Shown one piece after another: positions 15,576-24,763 of a stretch of 64,000 nucleotides of DNA. Made by a program: the position numbers and the translations under genes. This stretch comes from Streptomyces sp. A0642 (GTDB lineage Bacteria; Actinomycetota; Actinomycetes; Streptomycetales; Streptomycetaceae): positions 186,001 to 250,000 of the forward strand of contig NZ_SSBL01000001.1 in assembly GCF_004795105.1 (NCBI RefSeq), given 5' to 3'. Position 1 is the first letter of the stretch; each line of letters opens with the position of its first letter. The notes under the pieces are model-generated. The model worked only from the letters and a program-made list of their open reading frames with translations. It was not told where the DNA came from and made no database searches.

Positions 15576-17960
15576 ATGGGCGTTACCGGATCCCCCACCA
15601 ACATCCACCAGGGCACCCGCACCAAGGGCGGCATCGGCGAGTCGACGCTGCGCCCCGACGGGATCCTGAAGGTCACCGGCGAGTTCGCGTACTCCTCGGA
15701 CATGTGGCACGAGGACATGCTCTGGGGCCACACCCTGCGCTCCACCGTCGCGCACGCCGAGATCGTCTCGATCGACACCTCCGAGGCGCTCGCCACCTCC
15801 GGCGTCTACGCCGTGCTGACGTACGACGACCTGCCCGCCGCGATGAAGAACTACGGTCTGGAGATCCAGGACACCCCGGTCCTGGCCCACGGCAAGGTCC
15901 GCCACCACGGCGAGCCGGTGGCGATCGTCGCCGCCGACCACCCGGAGACCGCCCGTCGCGCCGCCGCGAAGATCAGGATCGACTACCGCGAACTGCCGGT
16001 CGTCACCGACGAGGCCTCCGCGACCGCCGAGGGCGCACCTCTCATCCACGAGGGCCGCGACGACCACCACATCGGGCACGTCCCGCACCCCAACATCGTG
16101 CACCGCCAGCCGATCGTCCGCGGCGACGCGGACGAGGCGGCCAAGAAGGCCGACGTCATCGTCCGGGGCGAGTACACCTTCGGCATGCAGGACCAGGCCT
16201 TCCTCGGCCCGGAGTCCGGTCTCGCCGTGCCCGCCGAGGACGGCGGCGTCGACCTGTACGTCGCGACCCAGTGGCTGCACTCGGACCTCAGGCAGATCGC
16301 CCCCGTCCTCGGCCTGCCCGAGGACAAGGTCCGTATGACGCTCTCCGGCGTCGGCGGCGCCTTCGGCGGCCGCGAGGACATCTCGATGCAGATCCACGCC
16401 TGCCTGCTGGCGCTGCGCACCGGCAAGCCGGTGAAGATCGTCTACAACCGCTTCGAGTCCTTCTTCGGACACGTCCACCGTCACCCCGCCAAGCTCTGGT
16501 ACGAGCACGGCGCCACCCGTGACGGCAAGCTCACGCACATGAAGTGCCGCATCGTGCTCGACGGCGGCGCCTACGCCTCCGCCTCCCCGGCCGTCGTCGG
16601 CAACGCCTCCTCGCTCTCCGTCGGCCCGTACGTGATCGACGACGTCGACATCGAGGCGATCGCCCTCTACACCAACAACCCGCCGTGCGGCGCGATGCGC
16701 GGCTTCGGCGCGGTCCAGGCGTGCTTCGCCTACGAGGCGCAGATGGACAAGGTGGCCGCCCGGCTCGGCATGGACCCCGTCGAGTTCAGGCAGCTCAACG
16801 CCATGGAGCAGGGCACCCTGCTGCCCACCGGCCAGGTGGTCGACTCGCCCGCCCCGGTCGCCGAACTGCTGCGCCGGGTCAAGGCCAGGCCGCTGCCGCC
16901 CGAGCGTCAGTGGGAGAGCGCCGGCGAGCACGCGGACATCCGCGCACTGCCCGGCGGACTGTCCAACACCACGCACGGCGAAGGCGTCGTACGCGGGATC
17001 GGCTACGCGGTCGGCCTGAAGAACGTCGGTTTCTCCGAGGGCTTCGACGACTACTCCACCGCCCGGGTGCGGATGGAGGTCATCGGCGGCGAACCCGTCG
17101 CGACCGTGCACACCGCCATGGCGGAGGTCGGACAGGGCGGCGTCACCGTGCACGCCCAGATCGCCCGTACCGAACTGGGCGTCTCCCAGGTCACCATCCA
17201 CCCGGCCGACACCCGTGTCGGCTCGGCCGGTTCCACGTCCGCGTCCCGCCAGACGTACGTCACCGGCGGTGCCGTGAAGAACTCCTGCGAGGCCGTCCGC
17301 GAGCAGGTCCTGGAGATCGGCCGCCGCAAGTTCGGTACGTACCACCCCGCCTGGGCCACCGCCGAACTCCTCCTGGAGGGCGGCAAGGTCGTCACGGACG
17401 GGGGAGAGGTGCTCGCCGACCTGGCCGACGTGCTGGAGGGCGAGGCCGTCGACGTCGAGCTGGAGTGGCGCCACCGGCCCACCGAGGCCTTCGACCTCCG
17501 CACCGGGCAGGGCAACGGGCACGTCCAGTACTCCTTCGCCGCGCACCGCGCGGTCGTCGAGGTCGACACCGAGCTCGGCCTGGTCAAGGTCATCGAACTG
17601 GCCTGCGCCCAGGACGTCGGCAAGGCGCTCAACCCGCTCTCCGTCCTCGGGCAGATCCAGGGCGGCACCCTCCAGGGCATGGGCGTCGCCGTCATGGAGG
17701 AGATCATCGTCGACCCGAAGACCGCGAAGGTGCGCAACCCCTCCTTCACGGACTACCTCCTGCCCACCATCCTCGACACCCCGACCATCCCGGTCGATGT
17801 GCTCGAACTCGCCGACGACCACGCCCCGTACGGGCTGCGCGGCATCGGCGAGGCCCCCACCCTGTCGTCGACCCCGGCCGTCCTCGCGGCGATCCGGAAC
17901 GCGACCGGGCTGGAGCTGAACCGGACCCCGGTCCGCCCGGAGCACCTCACCGGCACCTGA
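15576..17960 (+). CDS. Xanthine dehydrogenase, molybdopterin-binding catalytic subunit
   Basis: A 794-residue aldehyde oxidase/xanthine dehydrogenase large subunit. The N-terminal hammerhead domain starts near GESTLRPDGILKVTGEFAYSSD. Molybdopterin-binding regions follow: GQDQAFLGPESGLAV-like MQDQAFLGPES, VGGAFGGREDI, AMRGFGAVQ (substrate/Mo pocket with an Arg) and QGGVTVHAQIARTELG. The catalytic Glu region is near the end in GLRGIGEAPTLSSTP. It hydroxylates hypoxanthine and xanthine at the Mo-oxo-sulfido centre. The operon order FAD, 2Fe-2S, Mo, permease, XdhC is coherent, although an inverted-repeat element separates this gene from the 2Fe-2S gene. Confidence 0.92.
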   Translation: MGVTGSPTNIHQGTRTKGGIGESTLRPDGILKVTGEFAYSSDMWHEDMLWGHTLRSTVAHAEIVSIDTSEALATSGVYAVLTYDDLPAAMKNYGLEIQDTPVLAHGKVRHHGEPVAIVAADHPETARRAAAKIRIDYRELPVVTDEASATAEGAPLIHEGRDDHHIGHVPHPNIVHRQPIVRGDADEAAKKADVIVRGEYTFGMQDQAFLGPESGLAVPAEDGGVDLYVATQWLHSDLRQIAPVLGLPEDKVRMTLSGVGGAFGGREDISMQIHACLLALRTGKPVKIVYNRFESFFGHVHRHPAKLWYEHGATRDGKLTHMKCRIVLDGGAYASASPAVVGNASSLSVGPYVIDDVDIEAIALYTNNPPCGAMRGFGAVQACFAYEAQMDKVAARLGMDPVEFRQLNAMEQGTLLPTGQVVDSPAPVAELLRRVKARPLPPERQWESAGEHADIRALPGGLSNTTHGEGVVRGIGYAVGLKNVGFSEGFDDYSTARVRMEVIGGEPVATVHTAMAEVGQGGVTVHAQIARTELGVSQVTIHPADTRVGSAGSTSASRQTYVTGGAVKNSCEAVREQVLEIGRRKFGTYHPAWATAELLLEGGKVVTDGGEVLADLADVLEGEAVDVELEWRHRPTEAFDLRTGQGNGHVQYSFAAHRAVVEVDTELGLVKVIELACAQDVGKALNPLSVLGQIQGGTLQGMGVAVMEEIIVDPKTAKVRNPSFTDYLLPTILDTPTIPVDVLELADDHAPYGLRGIGEAPTLSSTPAVLAAIRNATGLELNRTPVRPEHLTGT

Positions 17961-18199
17961 CCGGAAGCCCCAGCTCTCCGGGCGGTGCGCGCCCCAGGGA
18001 ACGTCACACTTCCCGGCCCGCACCGCCCGGAGGAACCGAGTTCCGCGCCGCTCGCGGTCCTTGCCCCCACGCACCGCATCAGCGGTACCCCGTTCGTCTC
18101 GGGCCGTCCCCCGGGTCGTGCAGCCAGAGTATTCATCCCAAATCCCGCATTTCGATTCTTCATCGCGGGTGCCCCTGTGAACCTTGGGAGTCAGGCATC

Positions 18200-19657
18200 A
18201 TGACCCAGCAGTCAGTAGAGCCGCAGACCAGTGCGGAGGACGCGGGCCCCGGCTCGCGCGTCCCCGCCGGAAGATCCTGGCTCGACCGGTACTTCCACAT
18301 ATCCGAGCGTGGCTCCACGGTCGCCCGTGAAGTGCGGGGCGGCGTCACGACCTTCATGGCCATGGCGTACATCCTGCTGCTCAACCCGCTGATCCTCGGC
18401 GGCAAGGACGTCGACGGGAACCTGCTCAGCCAGCCGGGACTGATCACCGCCACCGCGCTCGCGGCGGCGGCGACCACCCTGCTGATGGGCTTCGTCGGCA
18501 AGGTCCCCCTCGCGCTCGCCGCGGGGCTCAGCGTCTCCGGCGTCCTGTCCTCACAGGTCGCCCCGCACATGACCTGGCCGCAGGCGATGGCCATGTGCGT
18601 CATGTACGGGCTGGTGATCTGCCTGCTGGTGGTCACCGGTCTGCGCGAGCTGATCATGAACGCGATCCCGCTCCCGCTGAAGCACGGCATCACCATGGGC
18701 ATCGGGCTGTTCATCGCCCTGATCGGCCTCTACAAGGCCGGCTTCGTGGGCAAGGGCACCGCGACCCCGGTGACCCTCGGCCCGACCGGCGAGCTCGCCG
18801 GCTGGCCCGTCCTCGTCTTCGCGGTGACCCTGCTGCTGATCTTCATGCTCCAGGCCCGCAACGTGCCCGGCGCCATCCTCATCGGCATCGTGGTCGGCAC
18901 CGTCGTCGCCGTGGTGATCAACAAGGCCGCCGACGTCGACCCGAAGATCTGGAGCAGCGGCCCGCCCGAGCTCAAGGGGTCCGCCGTCTCCTCGCCGGAC
19001 TTCTCGCTCTTCGGGCACGTCGAGTTCGGCGGCTGGGGCGACGTCGGCGCGATGACCGTCGGATTCATCGTCTTCACCCTGGTGCTGGCCGGCTTCTTCG
19101 ACGCGATGGCGACCATCATCGGCGTCGGTACGGAGGCCGAGCTGGCCGACGACAAGGGCCGGATGCCGGGCCTGTCCAAGGCCCTGTTCATCGACGGCGC
19201 GGGCGGTGCGATCGGCGGTGTCGCGGGAGGCTCCGGCCAGACCGTGTTCGTCGAATCGGCGACCGGGGTCGGGGAGGGCGCCCGGACCGGGCTCGCCTCC
19301 GTCGTCACCGGCCTCTTCTTCGCCGCCTGCCTCTTCTTCACCCCGCTCACGGCGATCGTGCCGGCCGAGGTGGCGTCCGCCGCCCTGGTCGTCATCGGTG
19401 CCATGATGATGCAGAACGCCCGGCACGTGGACTGGAGCGACCGTTCCGTCGCCATCCCGGTCTTCCTGACCGTGGTCCTGATGCCGTTCACGTACACCAT
19501 CACCACCGGTGTGGCCGCGGGCGTCATCAGCTACGTCGCCATCAAGGCGGCCCAGGGCCGGGCCCGCGAGATCGGGGCCTTCATGTGGGGGATGACGGTG
19601 ATCTTCGTCGTCTACTTCGCCCTGCACCCCATCGAGAGCTGGCTCGGCGTCAGCTGA
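18200..19657 (+). CDS. NCS2 family purine permease (AzgA-like guanine/hypoxanthine type)
   Basis: A 485-residue inner-membrane protein with about 12-14 hydrophobic segments. The opening GGVTTFMAMAYILLLNPLILGG is typical of the AzgA branch of the nucleobase-cation symporter 2 family. The substrate region contains FDAMATIIGVGTEAELAD and later GGSGQTVFVESATGVGEGARTGLASVV, the hallmark NCS2 motif. It most likely imports hypoxanthine, guanine or xanthine by proton symport to feed the dehydrogenase encoded just upstream. A 239-bp gap separates it from the Mo gene, so it may also have its own promoter. Start ATG 18200 follows GGGAG. Confidence 0.88.
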   Translation: MTQQSVEPQTSAEDAGPGSRVPAGRSWLDRYFHISERGSTVAREVRGGVTTFMAMAYILLLNPLILGGKDVDGNLLSQPGLITATALAAAATTLLMGFVGKVPLALAAGLSVSGVLSSQVAPHMTWPQAMAMCVMYGLVICLLVVTGLRELIMNAIPLPLKHGITMGIGLFIALIGLYKAGFVGKGTATPVTLGPTGELAGWPVLVFAVTLLLIFMLQARNVPGAILIGIVVGTVVAVVINKAADVDPKIWSSGPPELKGSAVSSPDFSLFGHVEFGGWGDVGAMTVGFIVFTLVLAGFFDAMATIIGVGTEAELADDKGRMPGLSKALFIDGAGGAIGGVAGGSGQTVFVESATGVGEGARTGLASVVTGLFFAACLFFTPLTAIVPAEVASAALVVIGAMMMQNARHVDWSDRSVAIPVFLTVVLMPFTYTITTGVAAGVISYVAIKAAQGRAREIGAFMWGMTVIFVVYFALHPIESWLGVS

Positions 19658-19690
19658 GCCGTCCTCCACACATCCGCCAAGGAGACCGAG

Positions 19691-20842
19691 ATGCTGGACA
19701 TCGCCGAGGAGCTCGACCGGTGGGCCGGGCAGGGACGCGACTTCGCCGTCGCCACCGTCGTGGCCGTCGGCGGCAGCGCGCCCCGGCAGCCGGGCGCCGC
19801 ACTCGCCGTCGACCGTGACGGCACGGCGATCGGCTCGGTCTCCGGCGGGTGTGTGGAGGGCGCGGTGTACGAGCTGTGCCGGCAGGCCCTCGACGAGGGC
19901 ACGACCGTCCGCGAGCGGTTCGGCTACAGCGACGAGGACGCCTTCGCGGTCGGTCTGACCTGCGGCGGCGTCATCGACATCCTGGTGACACCGGTCCGGG
20001 CGGACGACCCGGCCCGTCCGGTGTTCGCCGCCGCGCTCGCCGCGGCCTCGAGCGGGGAGCCGGCGGCCCTGGCCCGGATCACCGAAGGGCCCGCCGAACT
20101 CCTCGGCCGGCCGCTGCTGGTCCATCCCGACGGCGGTTACGAGGGCGGGCTCGGCGGACACCCGGAACTGGACCGCACCGCGGCCGCGGAGACCCGCGCG
20201 ATGCTGGACGCGGGCCGCACCGGCCCCCTCACCATCGGCGCGGACGGCTCGCGGTGCGGGCAGCCGCTCACGCTGCTCGTCGAATCCAGCGTGCCGCCGC
20301 CCCGGATGATCGTGTTCGGGGCCATCGACTTCGCCTCGGCCCTCGTGCGGGCCGGGAAGTTCCTCGGCTACCACGTCACGGTGTGCGACGCCCGCCCCGT
20401 CTTCGCCACCCGGGCGCGCTTTCCGGACGCCGACGAACTGGTCGTCGACTGGCCGCACCGCTACCTGGCCGCCACCCCCGTCGACGGCCGTACCGTGCTG
20501 TGCGTCCTGACGCACGACGCCAAGTTCGACATCCCGCTCCTGGAGGCCGCGTTGAAGCTTCCGGTGGCCTACGTCGGCGCGATGGGCTCGCGCCGCACCC
20601 ATCTGGAGCGCAACGAACGGCTGCGCGAGGCCGGTGTCACCGAACGGGAACTCGCCAGGCTGCACTCGCCGATCGGCCTCGACCTCGGAGCCCGCACCCC
20701 CGAGGAGACGGCCCTGTCGATCGCCGCCGAGATCGTCGCCGACCGGCGCGGCGGCAGCGGAGTCCCCCTCACCGGAGCCCACACCCCGATCCATCACGGC
20801 GGCCCGCTGCCCCCGGCCGGGCGCATCGGTTCCGTGGCCTGA
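19691..20842 (+). CDS. xdhC: XdhC family molybdenum-cofactor insertion/sulfuration factor
   Basis: A 383-residue protein. The N-terminal XdhC/CoxI domain has VATVVAVGGSAPRQPGAALAV and GSVSGGCVEGAVYE, with a conserved Cys in that motif and another in GLTCGGVIDILV. The C-terminal Rossmann domain reads PPRMIVFGAIDFASALVRAGKFLGY and contains YVGAMGSRRTHLERNERL. XdhC binds and protects the molybdenum cofactor and helps insert its sulfurated form into xanthine dehydrogenase. It sits 33 bp after the permease behind AAGGAGA, so it belongs to the operon. The C-terminal end is a low-complexity tail. Confidence 0.88.
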   Translation: MLDIAEELDRWAGQGRDFAVATVVAVGGSAPRQPGAALAVDRDGTAIGSVSGGCVEGAVYELCRQALDEGTTVRERFGYSDEDAFAVGLTCGGVIDILVTPVRADDPARPVFAAALAAASSGEPAALARITEGPAELLGRPLLVHPDGGYEGGLGGHPELDRTAAAETRAMLDAGRTGPLTIGADGSRCGQPLTLLVESSVPPPRMIVFGAIDFASALVRAGKFLGYHVTVCDARPVFATRARFPDADELVVDWPHRYLAATPVDGRTVLCVLTHDAKFDIPLLEAALKLPVAYVGAMGSRRTHLERNERLREAGVTERELARLHSPIGLDLGARTPEETALSIAAEIVADRRGGSGVPLTGAHTPIHHGGPLPPAGRIGSVA

Positions 20843-20947
20843 AACCGGCCGCCGGCGCTGTCCGGGAAACGGCGGTTCTCCGCCGCGGCGGCTTTCCGCC
20901 AGCGGTAGTCGCTGACGAACCGGTACGACAACCGGTAGATCAGCTGC

Positions 20948-23900
20948 ATGACATCTACGTCCTCCACCGCCGCCGGCCGGGCGAGACCCGCTCGCGCGCG
21001 GCGCCGCGCTCTTCTCATAGCGACCTCCGTCGCCCTGGTGAGCGGCGCGCTGCTCCCCGGCACGGCATCCGCGTCCCCCCAGGCCGGCCCCGCACCCACG
21101 GCCGGCCGGGCCGCCCCGGTCCACGCGTACGACATCACCCTGGTCACCGGCGACGTCGTCCACTACGCCGACGGCGCCGGCAAGCAGGACACCGTCACCG
21201 TGGACCGCCCCGACGGTGCGGTGGGCGGCGTCCACGTCCAGCAGGCCGGCGACGACGTCTACGTCCTGCCCGACGAGGCCGGCGGCCTGATCGCCGCCGG
21301 CAGGCTGGACCGCCGCCTCTTCAACGTCACCGCACTCGCCGAGATGGGCTACGACGACGCGCGGAGCGACGGCATCCCGCTGATCGCCACCTATCCGGCG
21401 GGCAAGGCCCGTTCGCTGCCCGCGGCCCCGCACGGCAGCAGGACCGTCCGAACGCTCGAGTCCGTCCACGGCGCGGCGCTGAAGGCCGGAAAGAACACCG
21501 CGCGGGCGTTCTGGGAGGACATCGCGCGCACCTCCACGGCCCGTTCGCTGGACAACGGCATCGCGAAACTGTGGCTCGACGGCCGCGTCGAGGCCGCGCT
21601 CAAGGACTCCGTGCCCCAGATCAACGCCCCGCAGGCGTGGGCCGAAGGGTACGACGGCAAGGGCGTCAAGGTCGCCGTCCTGGACACCGGCATCGACACC
21701 GACCACCCCGACGTCAAGGACCGCATCCTGGAGACCAGGAGCTTCGTCCCCGGCGAGGAGGTCGACGACAGGAACGGCCACGGCACGCACGTCGCCTCCA
21801 CCATCGCCGGTTCGGGCGCCGCCTCCGACGGCGTCAACAAGGGTGTCGCCCCGGAGGCCGGACTGCTCGTCGGCAAGGTGCTGAGCGATGAGGGCTCGGG
21901 CGCCGACTCCGGCATCATCGAGGCGATGGAGTGGGCGAAGGCGGAGGGCGCCGACGTCGTCTCCATGAGCCTCGGCTCCAGCATCCCCGACGACGGCACC
22001 GACCCGATGTCCCAGGCCGTCAACGCCCTTTCGGTCGACGGCGGTCCGCTCTACGTCATCGCCGCGGGCAACGCCTACGGCGCCGGCACCATCGGTTCGC
22101 CCGGCTCGGCCGACAAGGCGCTCACCATCGCCGCCGTCGACAAGCAGGACAACCGCGCGGACTTCTCCTCCATGGGCCCGCTGACACGCTCCTACGGCCT
22201 CAAGCCGGACCTCTCCGCACCGGGCGTCGACATCAACGCGGCCGCTTCGCAGTCGGTCCCCGGCATCGAGGGCATGTACCAGTCGATGTCCGGCACGTCG
22301 ATGGCGACCCCGCACGTCGCGGGAGCCGCCGCCATCGTGAAGGAGCGCCACCCCGACTGGTCCGGCCAGCGCATCAAGGAAGCGCTGATGGCCTCGTCGA
22401 AGCTGCTGCCCGCCTACACCCCGTACGAGCAGGGCACCGGCCGGCTCGACGTGAAGGCCGCGATCGACACGACGATCGAGGCCACCGGATCCGTCGAGGT
22501 CGCGTCCTACGACTGGCCGCACAGCCCGTCCGACCCGGTCGCCGAGCGGACGATCACGTACCGCAACGGCGGCACCGAGGACGTCACCCTCGACCTGGCG
22601 ACGGACGGCGACGCGGACGCGTACACGCTGTCGGCGAAGCGGCTGACCGTCCCGGCCGGTTCGACCGCCGAGGCCGTCCTCTCGCTCGACCCGTCGAACG
22701 TCGCGGCCGGCACCACGTACTCCGGTCAGGTCCTCGCGAAGGACGCCTCCGGCGCGGTCGTCGCGCACACGGGCTTCGCGCTCAACAAGGAGCAGGAGCT
22801 CTACGACCTCACGCTGGAGCTGCGTGACCGCTCGGGCAGGCCGATGGACGGCATCGTCGTCCTCGCCGCCCTCGGCGATCCGAACCTCACCCCGGTGCAG
22901 GTGTCCGGCAGCACCACCCTGCGGCTGCCCCCGGACAACTACACCGCGTGGTCCGCGGCGGACGTCAAGGGTGACACCGCCGACTCGAAGGCCCTGGCCT
23001 TCCTGGCGGCCCCCGAGGTCGTCCTCGACAAGCCCGTCACCGTCACGCTCGACGCCTCCGAGGCCCACAAGGTCGCCGTGAAGACGCCGAAGGAGACGGA
23101 GACCCGTCAGCTGCGCTACGACATGGCACGCACCGCACCCGACGGCACCGTCCAGCGTGACGCGTACCAGATCCCGCTGACCTACGACCAGCTGTGGGCG
23201 AGCCCGACCAGGAAGGTCACCGAGGGCAGCTTCAGCTTCCTGACGCGCTGGCGCCGGGGCGAGAAGCAGATCGACCTGTCCGCCGACGGCCGGGACGTCC
23301 CGGTGGCCGTGCAGGGAGGTTCGTCCGTCGCCGAGGACAGCCGCAAGCAGCTGAGGAGCGTCTTCGCGGGCGACGGCGCCGCTGCCGACTACCAGGGCCT
23401 CGACGTCAAGGGCAAGGCGGTCGTGATCCGCAGCAGTGACGCGGTGGCGCCCGCCGACCGTGCCGCGGCCGCGATCGCCGCCGGCGCGAAGGCGCTCTTC
23501 GTCGTCAACAGCGGCGACGGCGTCCTGATGGAGTCCTACGCCGACTACGGCACCACACTGCCCCTCCCGGTCGCCTCCGCCCAGCGCCTCGCCGGCGAGA
23601 GCCTGGTGAAGGCAGCCCGGCGCGGCAAGCCGGTGACCGTCGACCAGCGGAAGTACGCGAGCTACGTGTACGACCTGGTCGACCGCCACGACGGCACGAT
23701 CCCGGACCGCTCGCTCGCCTTCGCCCCGTCCACCCGGCAGCTCGCGAAGGTGGAGAACACCTTCTACGGCCACCGGGACGCCGTCGGCGCCGGCTACCGC
23801 TACGACATCCCCGACTACGGTTACGGCATCGGCTTCGCCGAGTACGAGAAGTACCCCGCCGTCCGCACCGAATGGGTCAACCCGCTGCCGGGCGCCTCGT

Positions 23901-24700
23901 TCTGGTACGAGGACCACTCGGTGCTCAATGAGACGGGCACGGACACCTCGCTGGAGGAGCGCAGCGCCGACCTGGACTACACGGCGGGCCGCACCTACCC
24001 CGCCGACTGGTTCGCACCGGTCACCCGGCCGCGCCTGGGCACCGGCTACTGGGGCCCGTTCCGCACCGCGTACGGCGACATCCAGTACAACATCACGCCG
24101 TGGACGGACGGGGGCGCCGGCCACGCGGGCGCCATGCCGGACAAGGAGTACGACACCGGGACCGTGGCCGTGTACCAGGGCGACAAGCTGCTCGACGAGT
24201 CCGCGGGCCGTGCCGGATACGTCGGCAACCTGGCCGCCGAGAAGCTGCCCTACCGGCTGGTGCTCGACGCCTTGCGCGACGCGGACACCTGGAAGACCTC
24301 CGTCCGCACACACTCCGAGTGGACCTTCGTCTCGGGCGCGCTCGACCCCGAGGGCCCGTACCAGGCGGACATCCCGATGCTTCAGCTGGACTACGACGTG
24401 GCGACCGACCTGGCCGGTGACGTGAAGGCCGGGACGTGGACGGAGGTCGGTCTGGCCTCCACGACGCAGGAGTGGCTGGAAGGCGCCGTGAAGGCGACGA
24501 AGGCCTCGATGTCCGTCAGCTACGACGACGGGAGGACCTGGAGCCCGGTGCAGCTGCGGAAGGAGGCGGCCGGTTCGTGGACCGCCCGGTTCATGACTCC
24601 GCACAGGGGCGCCACCGCCGTTTCGCTCAAGGCGCACGCCGAGGCCGGCAACGGTCTCGGCGTGGACCAGGAGGTCATCCGGGCCTTCGGCCTGAAGTGA
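20948..24700 (+). CDS. Secreted S8 family serine peptidase with PA domain
   Basis: A 1250-residue subtilisin-like protease. The signal peptide has a charged start (RARPARARRRALL) and hydrophobic core (IATSVALVSGALLPG). The catalytic triad is clear: D246 in VAVLDTGIDTDHPD, H278 in GHGTHVAS and S451 in GTSMATPHVAG. An Fn3-like linker follows, then a PA domain (ADRAAAAIAAGAKALFVVNSGDG) and a large beta-rich C-terminal region with MSVSYDDGRTW. It probably degrades extracellular protein. It is a paralogue of the truncated gene at the window's left edge. ATG 20948 lacks an obvious Shine-Dalgarno, and a start slightly farther in is possible. Confidence 0.92.
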   Translation: MTSTSSTAAGRARPARARRRALLIATSVALVSGALLPGTASASPQAGPAPTAGRAAPVHAYDITLVTGDVVHYADGAGKQDTVTVDRPDGAVGGVHVQQAGDDVYVLPDEAGGLIAAGRLDRRLFNVTALAEMGYDDARSDGIPLIATYPAGKARSLPAAPHGSRTVRTLESVHGAALKAGKNTARAFWEDIARTSTARSLDNGIAKLWLDGRVEAALKDSVPQINAPQAWAEGYDGKGVKVAVLDTGIDTDHPDVKDRILETRSFVPGEEVDDRNGHGTHVASTIAGSGAASDGVNKGVAPEAGLLVGKVLSDEGSGADSGIIEAMEWAKAEGADVVSMSLGSSIPDDGTDPMSQAVNALSVDGGPLYVIAAGNAYGAGTIGSPGSADKALTIAAVDKQDNRADFSSMGPLTRSYGLKPDLSAPGVDINAAASQSVPGIEGMYQSMSGTSMATPHVAGAAAIVKERHPDWSGQRIKEALMASSKLLPAYTPYEQGTGRLDVKAAIDTTIEATGSVEVASYDWPHSPSDPVAERTITYRNGGTEDVTLDLATDGDADAYTLSAKRLTVPAGSTAEAVLSLDPSNVAAGTTYSGQVLAKDASGAVVAHTGFALNKEQELYDLTLELRDRSGRPMDGIVVLAALGDPNLTPVQVSGSTTLRLPPDNYTAWSAADVKGDTADSKALAFLAAPEVVLDKPVTVTLDASEAHKVAVKTPKETETRQLRYDMARTAPDGTVQRDAYQIPLTYDQLWASPTRKVTEGSFSFLTRWRRGEKQIDLSADGRDVPVAVQGGSSVAEDSRKQLRSVFAGDGAAADYQGLDVKGKAVVIRSSDAVAPADRAAAAIAAGAKALFVVNSGDGVLMESYADYGTTLPLPVASAQRLAGESLVKAARRGKPVTVDQRKYASYVYDLVDRHDGTIPDRSLAFAPSTRQLAKVENTFYGHRDAVGAGYRYDIPDYGYGIGFAEYEKYPAVRTEWVNPLPGASFWYEDHSVLNETGTDTSLEERSADLDYTAGRTYPADWFAPVTRPRLGTGYWGPFRTAYGDIQYNITPWTDGGAGHAGAMPDKEYDTGTVAVYQGDKLLDESAGRAGYVGNLAAEKLPYRLVLDALRDADTWKTSVRTHSEWTFVSGALDPEGPYQADIPMLQLDYDVATDLAGDVKAGTWTEVGLASTTQEWLEGAVKATKASMSVSYDDGRTWSPVQLRKEAAGSWTARFMTPHRGATAVSLKAHAEAGNGLGVDQEVIRAFGLK

Positions 24701-24719
24701 CCTGCTGAGCAACCCGGTT

Positions 24720-24760
24720 GAGGCGGCCGCGCACCCGTTCACAGGATGCGCGGCCGCCTC
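24720..24760. terminator. Bidirectional terminator between S8 peptidase and MFS genes
   Basis: Perfect 14-base arms GAGGCGGCCGCGCA and TGCGCGGCCGCCTC enclose a 13-base loop, followed by TTCT. The two flanking genes are convergent. Confidence 0.85.
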
Positions 24761-24763
24761 TTC

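Noticed and set aside
15393..18074. An 893-codon minus-strand frame over the xdh genes
   Set aside because: It mirrors the molybdopterin subunit gene. The residues are Asp/Gly/Val-rich with no recognisable family.
18551..24742. A 2063-codon open frame on the minus strand
   Set aside because: It lies opposite the permease, XdhC and S8 protease genes, which have full catalytic and family motifs. Long antisense frames are normal in very high-GC DNA, and this translation has no domain.
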